DNA of 64,000 nt from Oxynema aestuarii AP17 (GCF_012295525.1 NZ_CP051167.1:4509501-4573500); one strand, 5' to 3'; numbered from the stretch's first letter, positions 7,896 through 17,426 are shown. The notes: generated from the letters alone by a model not told the origin. A program made the numbers and translations.

Positions 7896-8090
7896 ATGCG
7901 GGGACAAATGACATGGAAATCCGAAGGAGGAATCGACAAAGTTTTATATTTACGCGCCCAACCCCACGATCCTTGGAAATGTTATAAAGAATTTCCCCAA
8001 TATTATAAGCCCGATCTCGGCGGAAGATCGCCGGGGTACGAAACTTTCTTGACTTTACTGCGCCAAGGGTGGCAGATGGTGCATACTTAA
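7896..8090 (+). CDS. Small conserved-looking hypothetical protein (64 aa)
   Basis: The protein starts MRGQMTWKSEGG and contains DPWKCYKEFPQYYKPDLGG and FLTLLRQGWQMV. Its composition (Trp, Tyr, Lys, Asp) is that of a real soluble protein, not a shadow frame. An in-frame ATG at 7881 exists, but GAGGAG at 7883-7888 is an ideal Shine-Dalgarno for the ATG at 7896 and overlaps the earlier ATG, so 7896 is preferred. It runs tail-to-tail with the SLH gene, with 6 bp between stops, and shares a terminator-like hairpin with it. I do not recognise a function. Confidence 0.65.
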   Translation: MRGQMTWKSEGGIDKVLYLRAQPHDPWKCYKEFPQYYKPDLGGRSPGYETFLTLLRQGWQMVHT

Positions 8091-8112
8091 AGGATTTTAA
8101 TCTTTTAAGTAT
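8083..8112. terminator. Hairpin spanning the ends of two convergent genes
   Basis: ATACTTAAA (8083-8091) and TTTAAGTAT (8104-8112) are perfect complements around a 12-nt loop. The left arm includes the stop codon of the 64-residue ORF, and the right arm encodes the last residues of the SLH protein. It has no strong T-run, so termination is inferred from position and symmetry. Confidence 0.45.
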
Positions 8113-9545
8113 CCCGTTTGTTGTAAAAACTGCTCGACTTGATCGAAGAATTGAGCGCGATCGCCCGACGGATAAAAGGCTTCTACTTTTTCCCAGCCCT
8201 GGGTTGAAGTTCCTAATAAATATTGTTCGGCTAAATAGCTGGCTAAAATACCCTGAAGTTGCGGATCGTCTACATTTAATTCAGTCGCTAACTGCCATAA
8301 GCGGCGGGCATCTTCGGCGATCGCCTCTGGAAATTGGGACGTGACTAAAACCGCACCATCCGAGCGATATTCAAAGATTTGAAGGGGATAGTTGATTAAC
8401 TCTAAATTCGGGAAAAATTCGGCGATCGCCCGATCGCGCGTCTGGAATTCCACCACCCCATCCCCATTCAAATCTTCTCGTTGATAACCGACAGTCCCCC
8501 AATATTGTTGGATAGGGGCGTAACGTTCCCGAATCGGTTCGTAACGATAAATAATCGAATAATAACAACAGCGAGCATCTTCCGTAGTCAAATCGAGGAT
8601 AATTTCATCTTCTCCATCCCCGTTTAAATCGGCGATCGCGATGTTTAATAACTTGCTCGTTGCGGTAATCACAGGTAACGGTTGTTCTTGTAACAGCTCT
8701 CCCGCCCGAGTTAAGGCGATCCGAAAATTACTGGCCAATCCTTGCGGACGTTTCTGATAAGATAAATCCACTTTAACGGCGCCGATTTCCATCATTTCCG
8801 TTCTCGTTTCAAACTGGGGCGACTTAGCAATATATTCCGAAGGAATAGGGGAAGCAATATCGTCCCGTTGGGCGATCGCCTGACAGAAAAAGCCCGCCAC
8901 TTCGCCGCGCGTCGCCGCTTCGTTAGGACGCAAGAAGCGAACGACCGCATCGCTGACCACGATATTATTTTCCGTCGCCGAAGCGATCGCGTCGCGGGCG
9001 TATTCCGGAATGGCTTGAGCATCGGCAAACGCCGCATTTAAAATCGTCGTCGTGTCCCCTTGTTTTTCTAATTGCAAGCCACTGGTCAAAGCAATTAAAA
9101 CTTGCAAGCGAGTGATATTGTCGTAGGCTTTAAAAACCCGTCCCGGAAAGCCAGAAAGAAACCCTTTACGGTAGGCATCTCGGATTGCAGGATAGGCCCA
9201 ATCTTTATCGGAGAGATCGACAAAGAAAATCTCCTCGCGCGAGAAAGGGCGATCGGGAAATGCTTGACTTAGAATAGCGGCAAACTCACCTCGATTCATC
9301 GGCGATCGCGGTTTAAACTCGCCATCCCAATAACCGCTTACAATTTGACGGTCGGCCAATTGGGAAATACATTCGCGCGCCCAATGATTTTCGAGATCGC
9401 TAAACTGAACTTGCGCCATCGCCGGACGATCGATCGCGATCGCCGATCCCCCCGAAACTAGAATAATAGATAACGCCTTGACCAGGCGATCGCTCAGCCG
9501 CCGCCAACCCTTGCCCCCTCGTTTATCCACCGTCACCCTCCTCAA
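8097..9545 (-). CDS. SLH-domain exported protein with FG-GAP-like C-terminal region
   Basis: A 482-residue protein with an N-terminal basic and hydrophobic export signal (RLVKALSIILVSGGSAIAID). Three S-layer homology domains follow at about residues 45-105, 110-170 and 175-235. They are recognisable from FSDLENHWA, MNRGEFAAIL, FVDLSDKDWAYPAI, TRLQVLIAL and TRGEVAGFFC. SLH domains anchor proteins to peptidoglycan-linked polymer. The C-terminal half has two Ca-binding-like DLNGDG motifs (IADLNGDGEDEI and EDLNGDGVVEF), as in FG-GAP/VCBS repeats. It is likely a cell-envelope protein; its specific role is unknown. It is convergent with the small ORF on its left. Confidence 0.85.
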   Translation of the reverse strand: MRRVTVDKRGGKGWRRLSDRLVKALSIILVSGGSAIAIDRPAMAQVQFSDLENHWARECISQLADRQIVSGYWDGEFKPRSPMNRGEFAAILSQAFPDRPFSREEIFFVDLSDKDWAYPAIRDAYRKGFLSGFPGRVFKAYDNITRLQVLIALTSGLQLEKQGDTTTILNAAFADAQAIPEYARDAIASATENNIVVSDAVVRFLRPNEAATRGEVAGFFCQAIAQRDDIASPIPSEYIAKSPQFETRTEMMEIGAVKVDLSYQKRPQGLASNFRIALTRAGELLQEQPLPVITATSKLLNIAIADLNGDGEDEIILDLTTEDARCCYYSIIYRYEPIRERYAPIQQYWGTVGYQREDLNGDGVVEFQTRDRAIAEFFPNLELINYPLQIFEYRSDGAVLVTSQFPEAIAEDARRLWQLATELNVDDPQLQGILASYLAEQYLLGTSTQGWEKVEAFYPSGDRAQFFDQVEQFLQQTGYLKD

Positions 9546-9705
9546 GCAATTAACCCCGAAATACTGGCGATCGATCCAATTCCAGAACCCACCAATCGTA
9601 TCATACGAGAGAGTCAGGAGTAGGGAGGAGGGAATCGGGAGTGGGAATCAGAACTTCCTCTATTTAAAATCAAAAATCTAAAATCAAATAATCCCTAAAA
9701 ATTGC

Positions 9706-9732
9706 CAAAAACAAACCCGCCAGAGCGGGTTT
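9706..9732 (-). terminator. Intrinsic terminator of dnaK
   Basis: On the minus strand AAACCCGC and GCGGGTTT form an 8-bp stem with a 4-nt loop, followed by GTTTTTG. It lies about 57 bp past the dnaK stop codon. The remaining gap to the SLH gene holds only purine-rich simple sequence. Confidence 0.85.
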
Positions 9733-9788
9733 GAAATCGGTAGAGACAGATTTTAGCCTGCCCCTACCCGCTAAATTATGCGATCGAA

Positions 9789-11723
9789 CTACTTCGTTTC
9801 CGAGAATTCAGCATCGATGACATCATCATCGGAGCCACCACCGGAAGACGCATCGCCACCGGGAGCGCCACCACCGGGAGCGCCACCACCGGGAGCGCCA
9901 CCGCCAGGAGCCGCACCGTCACCCCCCGCTTGTTGGTAGATATTGCTACCAATCGTATACAGGGTTTGTTGCAAGTCCGTCGTCAGGCTCTTGATGCGAT
10001 CGAAATCTTCTTGATTGACCGCTTCGCGCAAGTCTTTGATGAGTCCTTCGACCTTCGTTTTCTCGTCCGCAGGCACCTTGTCGCCGAGTTCGCTCATTTG
10101 CTTCTCAGCTTGATAGGACAAGGAATCCGCTTGGTTCTTGAGGTCGATTTTCTCGCGACGCTCCTTATCCGCAGCCGCATTGCTTTCGGCTTCCTTGACC
10201 ATGCGATCGACTTCGTCCGACGGCAGGGTAGAAGCACCAGTAATACTGATCGACTGTTCTTTTCCGGTTCCCTTATCCTTCGCCGTCACGTTGAGAATCC
10301 CGTTCGCGTCGATATCGAAAGTCACCTCAATCTGAGGGACGCCACGGGGAGCCGGAGGAATGCCATCGAGGCGGAAAGTTCCGAGACTCTTATTGTCCGC
10401 CGACATTTCCCGTTCCCCTTGGAGGACGTGAATTTCCACATTCGTTTGACCGTCCACCGCCGTCGAGAACACCTCGGATTTTTTCGTCGGAATCGTGGTG
10501 TTGCGCGGGATAATTTTGGTCATGACGCCGCCGAGGGTTTCCACACCCAGGGACAGAGGCGTAACGTCGAGCAGCAGGATGTCCTTGACTTCCCCGGCGA
10601 GAACCCCGGCTTGAATCGCCGCACCAATCGCCACCACTTCGTCCGGGTTGACCGTTTGGTTCGGTTCTTTCAAGATCCGCTTGACGAGTTCTTTAACGGC
10701 AGGAATCCGGGTAGAACCCCCGACCATCACCACTTCATCGATCGCCGCCTTATCCAATTTGGCATCGCGTAGGGCATTTTCAACCGGAATCCGGCAACGG
10801 TCGATCAAATCGGCGGTCAGTTCTTCAAACTTGGCGCGAGTCAACGTCAGGTCTAAGTGCTTCGGACCGTCTTGAGTCGCGGTGATAAACGGCAAGTTAA
10901 TTTCCGCTTGGCTGACGCTCGACAGTTCGATTTTGGCTTTTTCTGCCGCTTCAGTCAGTCGTTGCAGCGCTTGTTTATCTTTACGCAGGTCGATCCCTTC
11001 GGCGCTCTTAAATTCGGCAGCGAGCCAGTCTACAATTTTTTTGTCGAAGTCGTCACCGCCGAGGTGCGTATCCCCAGAGGTCGCCAACACTTCAAACACG
11101 CCGTCGCCCACTTCGAGGATGGACACGTCGAAGGTCCCACCGCCAAGGTCGAAGACGAGAATCGTTTCGTTGCTCTTCTTGTCAAGACCGTAGGCGAGAG
11201 AAGCGGCGGTCGGTTCGTTGATAATCCGCAGCACTTCGACCCCGGCAATTTTACCCGCGTCTTTGGTGGCTTGACGTTGGGAGTCGTTGAAATAGGCGGG
11301 AACGGTGATCACGGCTTGAGTGACTTTCTCGCCGAGATAGGTGCTCGCGTCGTCGATGAGCTTGCGTAGCACTTGGGCGGAAATTTCTTCCGGCGCGAAT
11401 TGTTTTTCTCGGGCCGGGCAGTCTAGTCTGACGTTGTTGTTGGCGTTGAGGACTTTGTAGGAAACCTCGGTCGTTTCGTGGGTGACTTCGTCGTGGCGGC
11501 GTCCGATGAAGCGCTTGACGGAGTAAAACGTGTTTTCTGGGTTCATCACCGCCTGACGCTTGGCGATCTGACCGACGAGTTGGTCGCCATTTTTGGTGTA
11601 GGCGACGACGGACGGGGTCGTGCGAGCGCCTTCGGCGTTGGCGATGACGGTGGGTTTACCCCCTTCCATCACGGCGACGCAAGAGTTTGTCGTTCCTAAG
11701 TCGATTCCAACTACTTTACCCAT
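9789..11723 (-). CDS. dnaK: Chaperone protein DnaK (Hsp70)
   Basis: A 644-residue Hsp70 that binds unfolded proteins in ATP-driven cycles with DnaJ and GrpE. The nucleotide-binding domain starts [20 protein letters not shown] and has [38 protein letters not shown] and [15 protein letters not shown]. The substrate-binding domain and lid follow ([20 protein letters not shown]). The C-terminus has three GGGAP units and ends [13 protein letters not shown], the DnaJ-docking tail. Full length and domain order match the main cyanobacterial DnaK (DnaK2 type). A Shine-Dalgarno GGAG precedes the ATG. No CIRCE element was seen. No grpE or dnaJ is adjacent; the small heat-shock gene lies upstream on the same strand. 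Confidence 0.98.
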   Translation of the reverse strand: MGKVVGIDLGTTNSCVAVMEGGKPTVIANAEGARTTPSVVAYTKNGDQLVGQIAKRQAVMNPENTFYSVKRFIGRRHDEVTHETTEVSYKVLNANNNVRLDCPAREKQFAPEEISAQVLRKLIDDASTYLGEKVTQAVITVPAYFNDSQRQATKDAGKIAGVEVLRIINEPTAASLAYGLDKKSNETILVFDLGGGTFDVSILEVGDGVFEVLATSGDTHLGGDDFDKKIVDWLAAEFKSAEGIDLRKDKQALQRLTEAAEKAKIELSSVSQAEINLPFITATQDGPKHLDLTLTRAKFEELTADLIDRCRIPVENALRDAKLDKAAIDEVVMVGGSTRIPAVKELVKRILKEPNQTVNPDEVVAIGAAIQAGVLAGEVKDILLLDVTPLSLGVETLGGVMTKIIPRNTTIPTKKSEVFSTAVDGQTNVEIHVLQGEREMSADNKSLGTFRLDGIPPAPRGVPQIEVTFDIDANGILNVTAKDKGTGKEQSISITGASTLPSDEVDRMVKEAESNAAADKERREKIDLKNQADSLSYQAEKQMSELGDKVPADEKTKVEGLIKDLREAVNQEDFDRIKSLTTDLQQTLYTIGSNIYQQAGGDGAAPGGGAPGGGAPGGGAPGGDASSGGGSDDDVIDAEFSETK

Positions 11724-11821
11724 AGGGATATTCTGGCTCCAATAACTACAAGAAATTCAATGATGTTTGCTGGTGCGGTCCGCGTGGGTGTTGCGGCGAT
11801 TAACAAAAGTCAGCAGGGTGT

Positions 11822-11845
11822 CTGAACTTCAATCTGAACTTCAAT
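11822..11845. repeat. 12-bp direct duplication upstream of dnaK
   Basis: CTGAACTTCAAT occurs twice head-to-tail, about 100 bp upstream of the dnaK start, in the 295-bp gap between dnaK and the Hsp20 gene. It may be a regulator site. No other signal is evident in that gap. Confidence 0.6.
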
Positions 11846-12018
11846 ATTTTTTAAGCCTACCGATCTATATGTTGAGCGCGGTTGGCGTTGCGATGAAGGT
11901 GTGTTTACCGAACCTCGATCGGGACGGTTCCCCTTCCTGACGGGTTTTGAGGTTGACGGGGGACTAGAGAAGGGAACATGACGATCGCTTCGGTCTCGTT
12001 GCTATTTGTTGGGCGGGT

Positions 12019-12606
12019 TTAATTCGACCACCAATCCCCGAGCATGTCCTCGTTTAGTGCAATTTTGGGGAGGGTGTCGGTTGGGCTGTCGTCGGCGATC
12101 GGGGTCGAGATTTCGGGCGCTTTACGAGGGCGCGCGGCGTCGAGTCGGACTTTAAAGGGGGTTGGAGTCGAGCTGCCGCGTTTGGGTACGGTTAAGGTGA
12201 GAATACCGTCTTGCAAATGGGCTTCGATCCGATCGCCTTCAATGGCTGTACCGAAAACGACGACCCGATGAAATTCGCCGGAGTTGAATTCGCTCCAAGT
12301 TCTCACCCCTCGCGCCGCAGCGCGGACAGGGGATTTTCCGGCCAGTAAAACGGCGTGGCGGCTCGCTTGTACGTTTAAGTTGGCGGCTGGAATCCCCGGT
12401 AATTCGGCTCGCAAAATGAAGTGATTTTCTCGTTCTCGCACTTCGATCGGCGGTTGCCAGGTGCCGGGTTTTTCGGGGAGGTTGACGAGGGGATCGGCGG
12501 CGATCGCTCGGGGGTCTCGACGGGATGAGGGAGTGGCGATCGCTTCTAATTGGCGCCGCAATTGATTGAGTTCGGACAGAGAAGTTAATTGAATTTGAGT
12601 ATTCAT
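12019..12606 (-). CDS. Small heat-shock protein (Hsp20/alpha-crystallin family)
   Basis: A 195-residue holdase. The alpha-crystallin domain spans about residues 50-145: PPIEVRERENHFILRAELPG, FHRVVVFGTAIEGDRIEAHL and the signature GILTLTVPK. The N-terminal arm begins MNTQIQLTSLSELNQLRRQL. The C-terminal tail of about 50 residues is longer than usual. It ends in DWWSN and lacks an obvious IxI motif near its start. A Shine-Dalgarno GGGAGG sits 9 nt before the ATG. It lies directly upstream of dnaK on the same strand, so the two form a heat-shock neighbourhood, but the 412-bp gap argues for separate promoters. Cyanobacterial homologues (HspA) protect thylakoids and phycobilisomes; that role is inferred here. 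Confidence 0.9.
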   Translation of the reverse strand: MNTQIQLTSLSELNQLRRQLEAIATPSSRRDPRAIAADPLVNLPEKPGTWQPPIEVRERENHFILRAELPGIPAANLNVQASRHAVLLAGKSPVRAAARGVRTWSEFNSGEFHRVVVFGTAIEGDRIEAHLQDGILTLTVPKRGSSTPTPFKVRLDAARPRKAPEISTPIADDSPTDTLPKIALNEDMLGDWWSN

Positions 12607-12825
12607 TGAGATTCAACCTCCCAAAGTAAAAAAGGCACGCGATCGCCGCTTAGAGATAAACTCTCGAAGAGCAAGTCATCTTGACTTCGTGCGATTAGCT
12701 TACGTTCTACGATAAAACCCCTGGCAGTTGGCGACATTGGGGCAAACCGTAATCGTGCTGTTGTATTTGCCGTCGCGTCGGCGCGATCGCCCCTGCAACG
12801 GTTTTCCCTGCTCTCCACCATTGAA

Positions 12826-12860
12826 AATCCCTCCTTTTTCTGGCTCGAAAAGGAGGGATT
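12826..12860 (-). terminator. Strong hairpin terminator after the small hydrophobic gene
   Basis: AATCCCTCCTTTT (12826-12838) pairs with AAAAGGAGGGATT (12848-12860), a 13-bp perfect stem with a 9-nt loop. On the minus strand it is followed by TTC and lies about 58 bp past the stop of the ORF at 12918, so it would end that transcript. It also has a T-rich right flank on the plus strand and may be bidirectional. Confidence 0.75.
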
Positions 12861-12917
12861 GTTTCGCGATCGCACCCAAATCTTAAATAGTCGAATACTT
12901 TTGGAATCCTTTTGGGG

Positions 12918-13157
12918 CTAATTTCTAGAAGAATTTTCGGACTGATTTCCCTCGGTCGAATCGACCTGAGTTTCCGTTAGGGAGTTACGAGTTTTAGGAT
13001 GAGCTCGAAATTTGAAAAAGCCAAAAAAACCAAAAAACCCAAACAAGCCTACATTTCCAGTGACTAAACCTAACAACCCGAGAAAACCCAACCATCCGAG
13101 ATATCCGAGTTTTTCGGTTTGTTGGGGTTGCATCGCGATCGGCTCCGTAACTTTCAC
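12918..13157 (-). CDS. Small hydrophobic Gly/Leu/Phe-repeat protein (79 aa)
   Basis: The sequence MKVTEPIAMQPQQTEKLGYL leads into a membrane segment built of LG and GF repeats (LGWLGFLGLLGL, then GLFGFFGFFGFFKF), followed by a charged, polar tail. It looks like a two-pass or hairpin membrane protein of low complexity. A terminator lies just downstream, which supports a real transcript. The short basic start KLGYLGWLGFLGLLGL resembles the opening of DUF3796-type small membrane proteins of Firmicutes, but I cannot confirm homology. Function unknown. Confidence 0.45.
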   Translation of the reverse strand: MKVTEPIAMQPQQTEKLGYLGWLGFLGLLGLVTGNVGLFGFFGFFGFFKFRAHPKTRNSLTETQVDSTEGNQSENSSRN

Positions 13158-13329
13158 CTTGCTGAATCGATCGCGATTCTAACCCTTCGCCCTTGGGGCG
13201 CACTTCGCCCAATCGATTCCCCCGATTGGAGGAGATCGCCCGGACACCTCCGAAAAAGTGGAGTTTCAGCCACTCGAACTCGGGAGGGGTCGGGGCGATC
13301 GACAGGCGGACGGGAGCAAGTTAGACCCA

Positions 13330-14520
13330 CTAACCGTGACCGTTACGGATGGGAGTTCCACACGGATAAGTCGCCACGGGCGCGGATCTGTGTTCGGCGG
13401 GGGATTGAGCTCGTTCTTGGGGTTTTTGAGCTTTGGCGAGTTGATAGTCGAGTTGCAATTTGGTCAGCATTTGCGATCGCCGATCGTATAGTCGTTTGAG
13501 CGGACGCGGTTCGCACTGGGCGATCGCGTAAGCGGTGAGAATGGGCAGGGCGATCGTCGTATCGGTATAACAGACAATGGTATTGGGGAGTTCTTCCGGA
13601 TCGACTTTCCCCCAACTGACCGCCTCACTCGGGGTCGCGCCGGAGAGTCCTCCGGTATCGGGACGGGCGTCGGTAATTTGGATAAAATAGTCGTGTCCGC
13701 GCTCTTCCAAGCCCAAAACTTCGTGAATTTGCGGTTGAGTTTGCAGCAAGAAGTTTTTGGGAGAACCGCCGCCGAGGATGACCGCCGCACTTTTGCCGGA
13801 AATCGGGGTTCCGGTATCTCTCGCACCGTAGGCGATCGCGGCAGTTTCGTTGACGTCGATCGCCGGATCGAGGACGAGTTCGGAGCCCTCCAGGGCCAAG
13901 GCCGCCACGTTCATCCCGATCGAACTATCCCCCGGGGAGGAAGTATAAATCGGGACGCCGCACTCGTAAGCGGTCGCCAGCAAGCAGGAATGTTCGGCCC
14001 CGCGCTGTTTTTCGATTTCGCGGATATATTTGCCGAGGAGGTAGTGAAATTCGGCAGTTCCCATGCGTTTTTGGAACGGTTCGGCGCGCAAAATGGTTCG
14101 CACGAACGCATCGGTTTCGAGGAGGACGTCGTAATCGAAGATGATGTCGTAGATGCGGATGTTGCCTTGTTCGCGCAGTTCGGCGTCATCGACAAACGGA
14201 CTGCCTTTGTAGAGGTTTAAGCCGAGTCCGTAGTGGAGGTCGTGGTAGAGGTTGGCGCCCGTACTGATGATGTAGTCGATGAAGCCGTGGCGGATTAACG
14301 GGGCGATCGCCGATATGCCAAATCCGGCGGGGGTCAAGGCGCCGGAGAGGGTCAAACCGACGGTAACCCCTTCTTGGAGGACTTCGCGACTGAGCAAGTG
14401 GCAGATTTCGCGCAACCGTGCGGAGTTATAAGCGCTGAAATGGTTGTCGATCAGATCGACGACGCTGAGATCGGCGGATACGGGGGTCGGGGTAATTTGA
14501 TGGTTGTGAAATTTAGACAT
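13330..14520 (-). CDS. Deoxyhypusine-synthase-like enzyme, probably a (homo)spermidine synthase
   Basis: A 396-residue member of the deoxyhypusine synthase fold, which uses NAD and transfers an aminobutyl group through a lysine imine. Visible family features are [48 protein letters not shown] and [16 protein letters not shown], where the Lys matches the active-site lysine. Bacteria lack the eIF5A substrate of the eukaryotic enzyme, and bacterial homologues are thought to make homospermidine or spermidine, so a polyamine role is inferred. The C-terminal 50 residues are a polar extension ([18 protein letters not shown]). A strong hairpin lies 67 bp upstream of the start codon. The gene stands alone. 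Confidence 0.88.
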   Translation of the reverse strand: MSKFHNHQITPTPVSADLSVVDLIDNHFSAYNSARLREICHLLSREVLQEGVTVGLTLSGALTPAGFGISAIAPLIRHGFIDYIISTGANLYHDLHYGLGLNLYKGSPFVDDAELREQGNIRIYDIIFDYDVLLETDAFVRTILRAEPFQKRMGTAEFHYLLGKYIREIEKQRGAEHSCLLATAYECGVPIYTSSPGDSSIGMNVAALALEGSELVLDPAIDVNETAAIAYGARDTGTPISGKSAAVILGGGSPKNFLLQTQPQIHEVLGLEERGHDYFIQITDARPDTGGLSGATPSEAVSWGKVDPEELPNTIVCYTDTTIALPILTAYAIAQCEPRPLKRLYDRRSQMLTKLQLDYQLAKAQKPQERAQSPAEHRSAPVATYPCGTPIRNGHG

Positions 14521-15370
14521 GGTTTGATTCTTGAATCTTCTGAGGACAGCAACAGCAAGCCCAATGAGGCCACATTAGGATTCATCCTCAACCGCCGTCA
14601 CTGTAAAATATCCGGCGGTTGAGTCGGGGAGCGATCGCCTGTCGCGTCGCCGTCGTCACTGTCCTAGGAGATCTGCATCGATCCACGTCTCGGGAGTTTG
14701 GTCCTAGGGAGAATCCTCGGTACGTAGTGACGGGCCGTACTGACGCTATATAAGGGGCGATCGCCACGACTCGTCGATCGTCAAATTAGCTGAGCGCGAT
14801 CGACAGTCGTTGACTTCGTTAAAAATTGATCGCCTTCAGTCGATCGACCGAGTTTGCAACCAGAGCTTTTCCGGTGGCGTGTTCCGGAGGTTGGCTCGAA
14901 ACGGGGCTTGCAAACTACTCGTTACAGGTCGATCGGATCGTACTGGGCGCCTCGCAACGGTCGGTCCACGAAAGCGCCGGGTCGCAATGTCGTTTCCGCT
15001 TCAACTGCATATCCAGATACCACAAGGAGCGCCAGGGATATCCGGTCAGAGCAAGGAGTTTCAACGTTTGTTATGCAACCTCTCTATGTAAAGGTCATTC
15101 TCGTCCGAGGCACCGCCCGGGCGATCGCGTCGAGCGCGTTTGAGCATCGTTACCGGGAAGCAATGGGTATTTTTTCGCGCCTCTCTATCAATTTAACATT
15201 GATTCTTAACATTGATGCAGGTCCATGCACGGGAGCGGGCGATCGTCATCCCCGGCGCCCTTTTTTGTCGTCGTTCCCGCGATCGCTTCCGGCCAGAGTC
15301 GTGCAGAAATTGCTGGACTGAACGAAGCAAGACCCGTTATAATGGAAGTTCGTGACTTTGGCAGATGGTT
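14521..15370. other. 850-bp gap without a convincing gene; upstream of rplS
   Basis: Open frames here have no Shine-Dalgarno and a composition like shadow frames. Items seen: the hairpin at 14587-14623; an 8-bp palindrome-containing repeat GTCCTAGG at 14661 and 14701, 40 bp apart; and TATATA near 14747. Promoters for the ribosomal block are expected near the right end. No known RNA was recognised. Confidence 0.5.
14587..14623 (-). promoter_or_regulatory. 11-bp perfect hairpin in the leader of the polyamine enzyme gene
   Basis: CTCAACCGCCG (14587-14597) and CGGCGGTTGAG (14613-14623) are perfect complements around a 15-nt loop, 67 bp upstream of the ATG at 14520 on the same transcript. It has no T-run on either strand, so it is more likely an mRNA leader structure or operator than a terminator. 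Confidence 0.5.
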
Positions 15371-15733
15371 ATGCACGCTCAAGAAATTATTCAATCGATC
15401 GAAAAAGAGCAGCTCAAATCCGACCTTCCGCAGATCTACGTCGGCGACACCGTCAGAGTCGGGGTGAGAATTCGCGAAGGTGGGAAAGAACGGACCCAAC
15501 CTTACGAAGGCACCGTCATCGCCATGCGTAACGGGGGCATCAACGAAACGATCACCGTCCGGCGTATTTTCCAAGGCATCGGTGTCGAACGGGTCTTTTT
15601 GCTGCACTCGCCTCGGATCAACTACATCAAAGTAATCCGTCGCGGTAAAGCCCGCCGAGCCAAGTTGTACTACTTGCGCCAACGAGTCGGCAAGAAAACC
15701 CGTCTCAAACAGCGCTTCGATCGCCCCCTCTAA
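15371..15733 (+). CDS. rplS: 50S ribosomal protein L19
   Basis: The protein starts [20 protein letters not shown] and contains [40 protein letters not shown] and [20 protein letters not shown], all diagnostic of bacterial L19 at the 30S-50S interface. An in-frame ATG two codons earlier (15365) is possible, but 15371 gives the family-typical start. It is the first gene of a ribosomal and transcription block: tRNA-Trp, secE, nusG and rplKAJL follow in the usual cyanobacterial order. Confidence 0.97.
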   Translation: MHAQEIIQSIEKEQLKSDLPQIYVGDTVRVGVRIREGGKERTQPYEGTVIAMRNGGINETITVRRIFQGIGVERVFLLHSPRINYIKVIRRGKARRAKLYYLRQRVGKKTRLKQRFDRPL

Positions 15734-15840
15734 CTTGCAAGCCTTGCCAAAAATTTCCGTGGCCTGTTGACGCGAGCGCGAGTTACATCTTAAAATAACT
15801 TTGGGTGAGTCGCGAAATCAAAATTGCTGATTCAGCCCGT

Positions 15841-15913
15841 GCGCTCTTAGTTCAGTTGGTAGAACGCAGGTCTCCAAAACCTGATGTCGGGGGTTCAAGT
15901 CCTCCAGGGCGCG
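15841..15913 (+). tRNA. trnW: tRNA-Trp (anticodon CCA)
   Basis: A 73-nt cloverleaf: acceptor GCGCTCT/AGGGCGC, D arm GTTC/GAAC, anticodon stem CAGGT/ACCTG around loop CTCCAAA (anticodon CCA), and T arm GGGGG/CCTCC with loop TTCAAGT. The discriminator is G and the 3' CCA is not encoded. Its position between rplS and secE is typical of cyanobacteria. Confidence 0.97.
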
Positions 15914-16123
15914 CTGAACCATCGCCCAAGAACATCTACCCGGAAGTGAATCGGCTGTCGGTGAAGCGACAGAGTTAACCGCTTTCGGGTAGAATTGCGA
16001 TCTGGGTGGTTCCGACGAGGGTTGCCAAGAGCAATAATAGGTTTGGCGAGGCTGGGGAGTTAGATCGCCCTGAAGTCTGCCCGAGGACTGCCGTGTAAAG
16101 CGCGTTTTGGGAAACAGGAAATC

Positions 16124-16348
16124 GTGGCTAAAAAAGATGAAGCCCAGATGCAAGCGAGTGCAGACGGGTTCAACCCAGTCAAATTTCTAGAGGAAACCAA
16201 AGAAGAACTGACCAAAGTAGTTTGGCCTTCGCGACAACAAGTCGTCAGCGAATCTGCCGCCGTCATTCTCATGGTGATTCTCTCCGCAAGCTTAATCTAC
16301 TTTCTAGATCGATTTTTTGGTTGGGCAGCTACACAGGTATTCGGATGA
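16124..16348 (+). CDS. secE: Preprotein translocase subunit SecE
   Basis: A 74-residue single-span SecE that clamps SecY in the thylakoid or plasma-membrane Sec channel. It has the conserved amphipathic segment FLEETKEELTKVVWPSRQQV followed by a membrane helix (AAVILMVILSASLIYFLDRF). The start codon is GTG, giving MAKKDEAQMQ. Its stop overlaps the nusG start (ATGA), so the two are translationally coupled. Confidence 0.96.
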   Translation: MAKKDEAQMQASADGFNPVKFLEETKEELTKVVWPSRQQVVSESAAVILMVILSASLIYFLDRFFGWAATQVFG

Positions 16349-16983
16349 CTTTTGCCTCGGACGATTCGCACAACACACCTCAACGGTCAGACATGGAGGA
16401 AGAAACGACCAAAGCGTCCGTCACTCCTCGTTGGTACGCCGTTCAGGTGGCTTCAGGCTGCGAAAAGCGGGTGAAAGCCAACCTAGAGCAGCGCATCCAA
16501 ACTCTGGACGTGGCCGATCGCATTTTTCAGATCGAGATCCCTCAGAGTGCTGCCGTCAAAATTCGTAAAGATGGCAGCCGCCAGCAAACCGACGAAAAAA
16601 TCTTTCCCGGTTACGTCCTCGTGCAAATGGCGATGGACGATGAAAGCTGGCAGGTTGTCAAAAACACCCCTCATGTGATTAACTTTGTCGGAGCCGAACA
16701 AAAGCGTCGGTACGGACGAGGGCGCGGACACGTCAAACCCGTACCGCTCAGTCACTCCGAAGTAGAAAGAATCTTCAGACAACGGGAAGAAGCCGAACCC
16801 GTCGTCAAAACTCACTTGGCGCCCGGAGAAAAAATCGAAGTGGTTTCCGGACCGTTCAAAGAATTTGACGGCGAAGTGATCGAAGTCAGTCCCGAGCGCA
16901 GCAAGCTCAAAGCACTGCTTTCGATCTTCGGACGGGATACCCCCGTCGAGCTGGAGTTCAATCAAGTTCGCAAATTAAGTTGA
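16345..16983 (+). CDS. nusG: Transcription termination/antitermination factor NusG
   Basis: A 212-residue NusG that binds RNA polymerase and couples it to ribosomes or Rho. After a polar cyanobacterial N-terminal extension, the NGN domain begins at PRWYAVQVASGCEKRVKANL and includes KIFPGYVLVQMAMDDESWQV and TPHVINFVG. The C-terminal KOW domain reads LAPGEKIEVVSGPFKEFDGE. The start at 16345 is set by the ATGA overlap with secE; the frame is open further upstream inside secE, but that would add residues not seen in the family. Confidence 0.97.
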   Translation: MTFASDDSHNTPQRSDMEEETTKASVTPRWYAVQVASGCEKRVKANLEQRIQTLDVADRIFQIEIPQSAAVKIRKDGSRQQTDEKIFPGYVLVQMAMDDESWQVVKNTPHVINFVGAEQKRRYGRGRGHVKPVPLSHSEVERIFRQREEAEPVVKTHLAPGEKIEVVSGPFKEFDGEVIEVSPERSKLKALLSIFGRDTPVELEFNQVRKLS

Positions 16984-17000
16984 AGCAGCAAACACAGTAA

Positions 17001-17426
17001 ATGGCAAAAAAAGTTGTTGCGGTGATCAAGTTGGCCATCGATGCGGGTAAGGCCAACCCAGCACCCCCAATCGGCCCGGCTCTGGGTCAGCACGGCGTGA
17101 ACATCATGATGTTCTGCAAAGAATATAACGCCCGGACTGCAGACCAAGCGGGCTTGGTGGTGCCTGTCGAAATTTCGGTTTACGAAGACCGCAGTTTTAC
17201 CTTCGTTCTCAAAACTCCACCCGCGTCGGTCTTGATTCGCAAAGCCGCCGGAATTCCCAAAGGGGCTGCCGAACCGAACCGACAAACCGTCGGCACGATT
17301 ACGCGCGACCAACTGCGCGAAATCGCCCAGACGAAAATGCCCGACCTCAATGCCAACGACATCGAGGCGGCGATGAAGATCGTCGAAGGAACCGCCCGCA
17401 ATATGGGTGTGGCAGTTTCCGACTAA
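17001..17426 (+). CDS. rplK: 50S ribosomal protein L11
   Basis: A 141-residue protein of normal length: [20 protein letters not shown], then [20 protein letters not shown] in the N-terminal domain that binds 23S rRNA at the GTPase centre, and the C-terminal rRNA-binding domain with [20 protein letters not shown]. The gene starts 17 bp after nusG and 82 bp before rplA. Confidence 0.98.
   Translation: MAKKVVAVIKLAIDAGKANPAPPIGPALGQHGVNIMMFCKEYNARTADQAGLVVPVEISVYEDRSFTFVLKTPPASVLIRKAAGIPKGAAEPNRQTVGTITRDQLREIAQTKMPDLNANDIEAAMKIVEGTARNMGVAVSD

Noticed and set aside
12607-12760. CIRCE element upstream of the Hsp20 gene
   Set aside because: No TTAGCACTC-N9-GAGTGCTAA match was found; a nearby TTAGAG...CTCTC stretch is too weak.
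12603-12875. 90-codon leftward frame overlapping the Hsp20 start by 4 bp
   Set aside because: It reads through a strong terminator hairpin, has no Shine-Dalgarno and a composition like a shadow frame.
14826-15321. Open frames of 105-155 codons upstream of rplS
   Set aside because: No Shine-Dalgarno, overlapping frames of similar quality and no recognisable protein motif.
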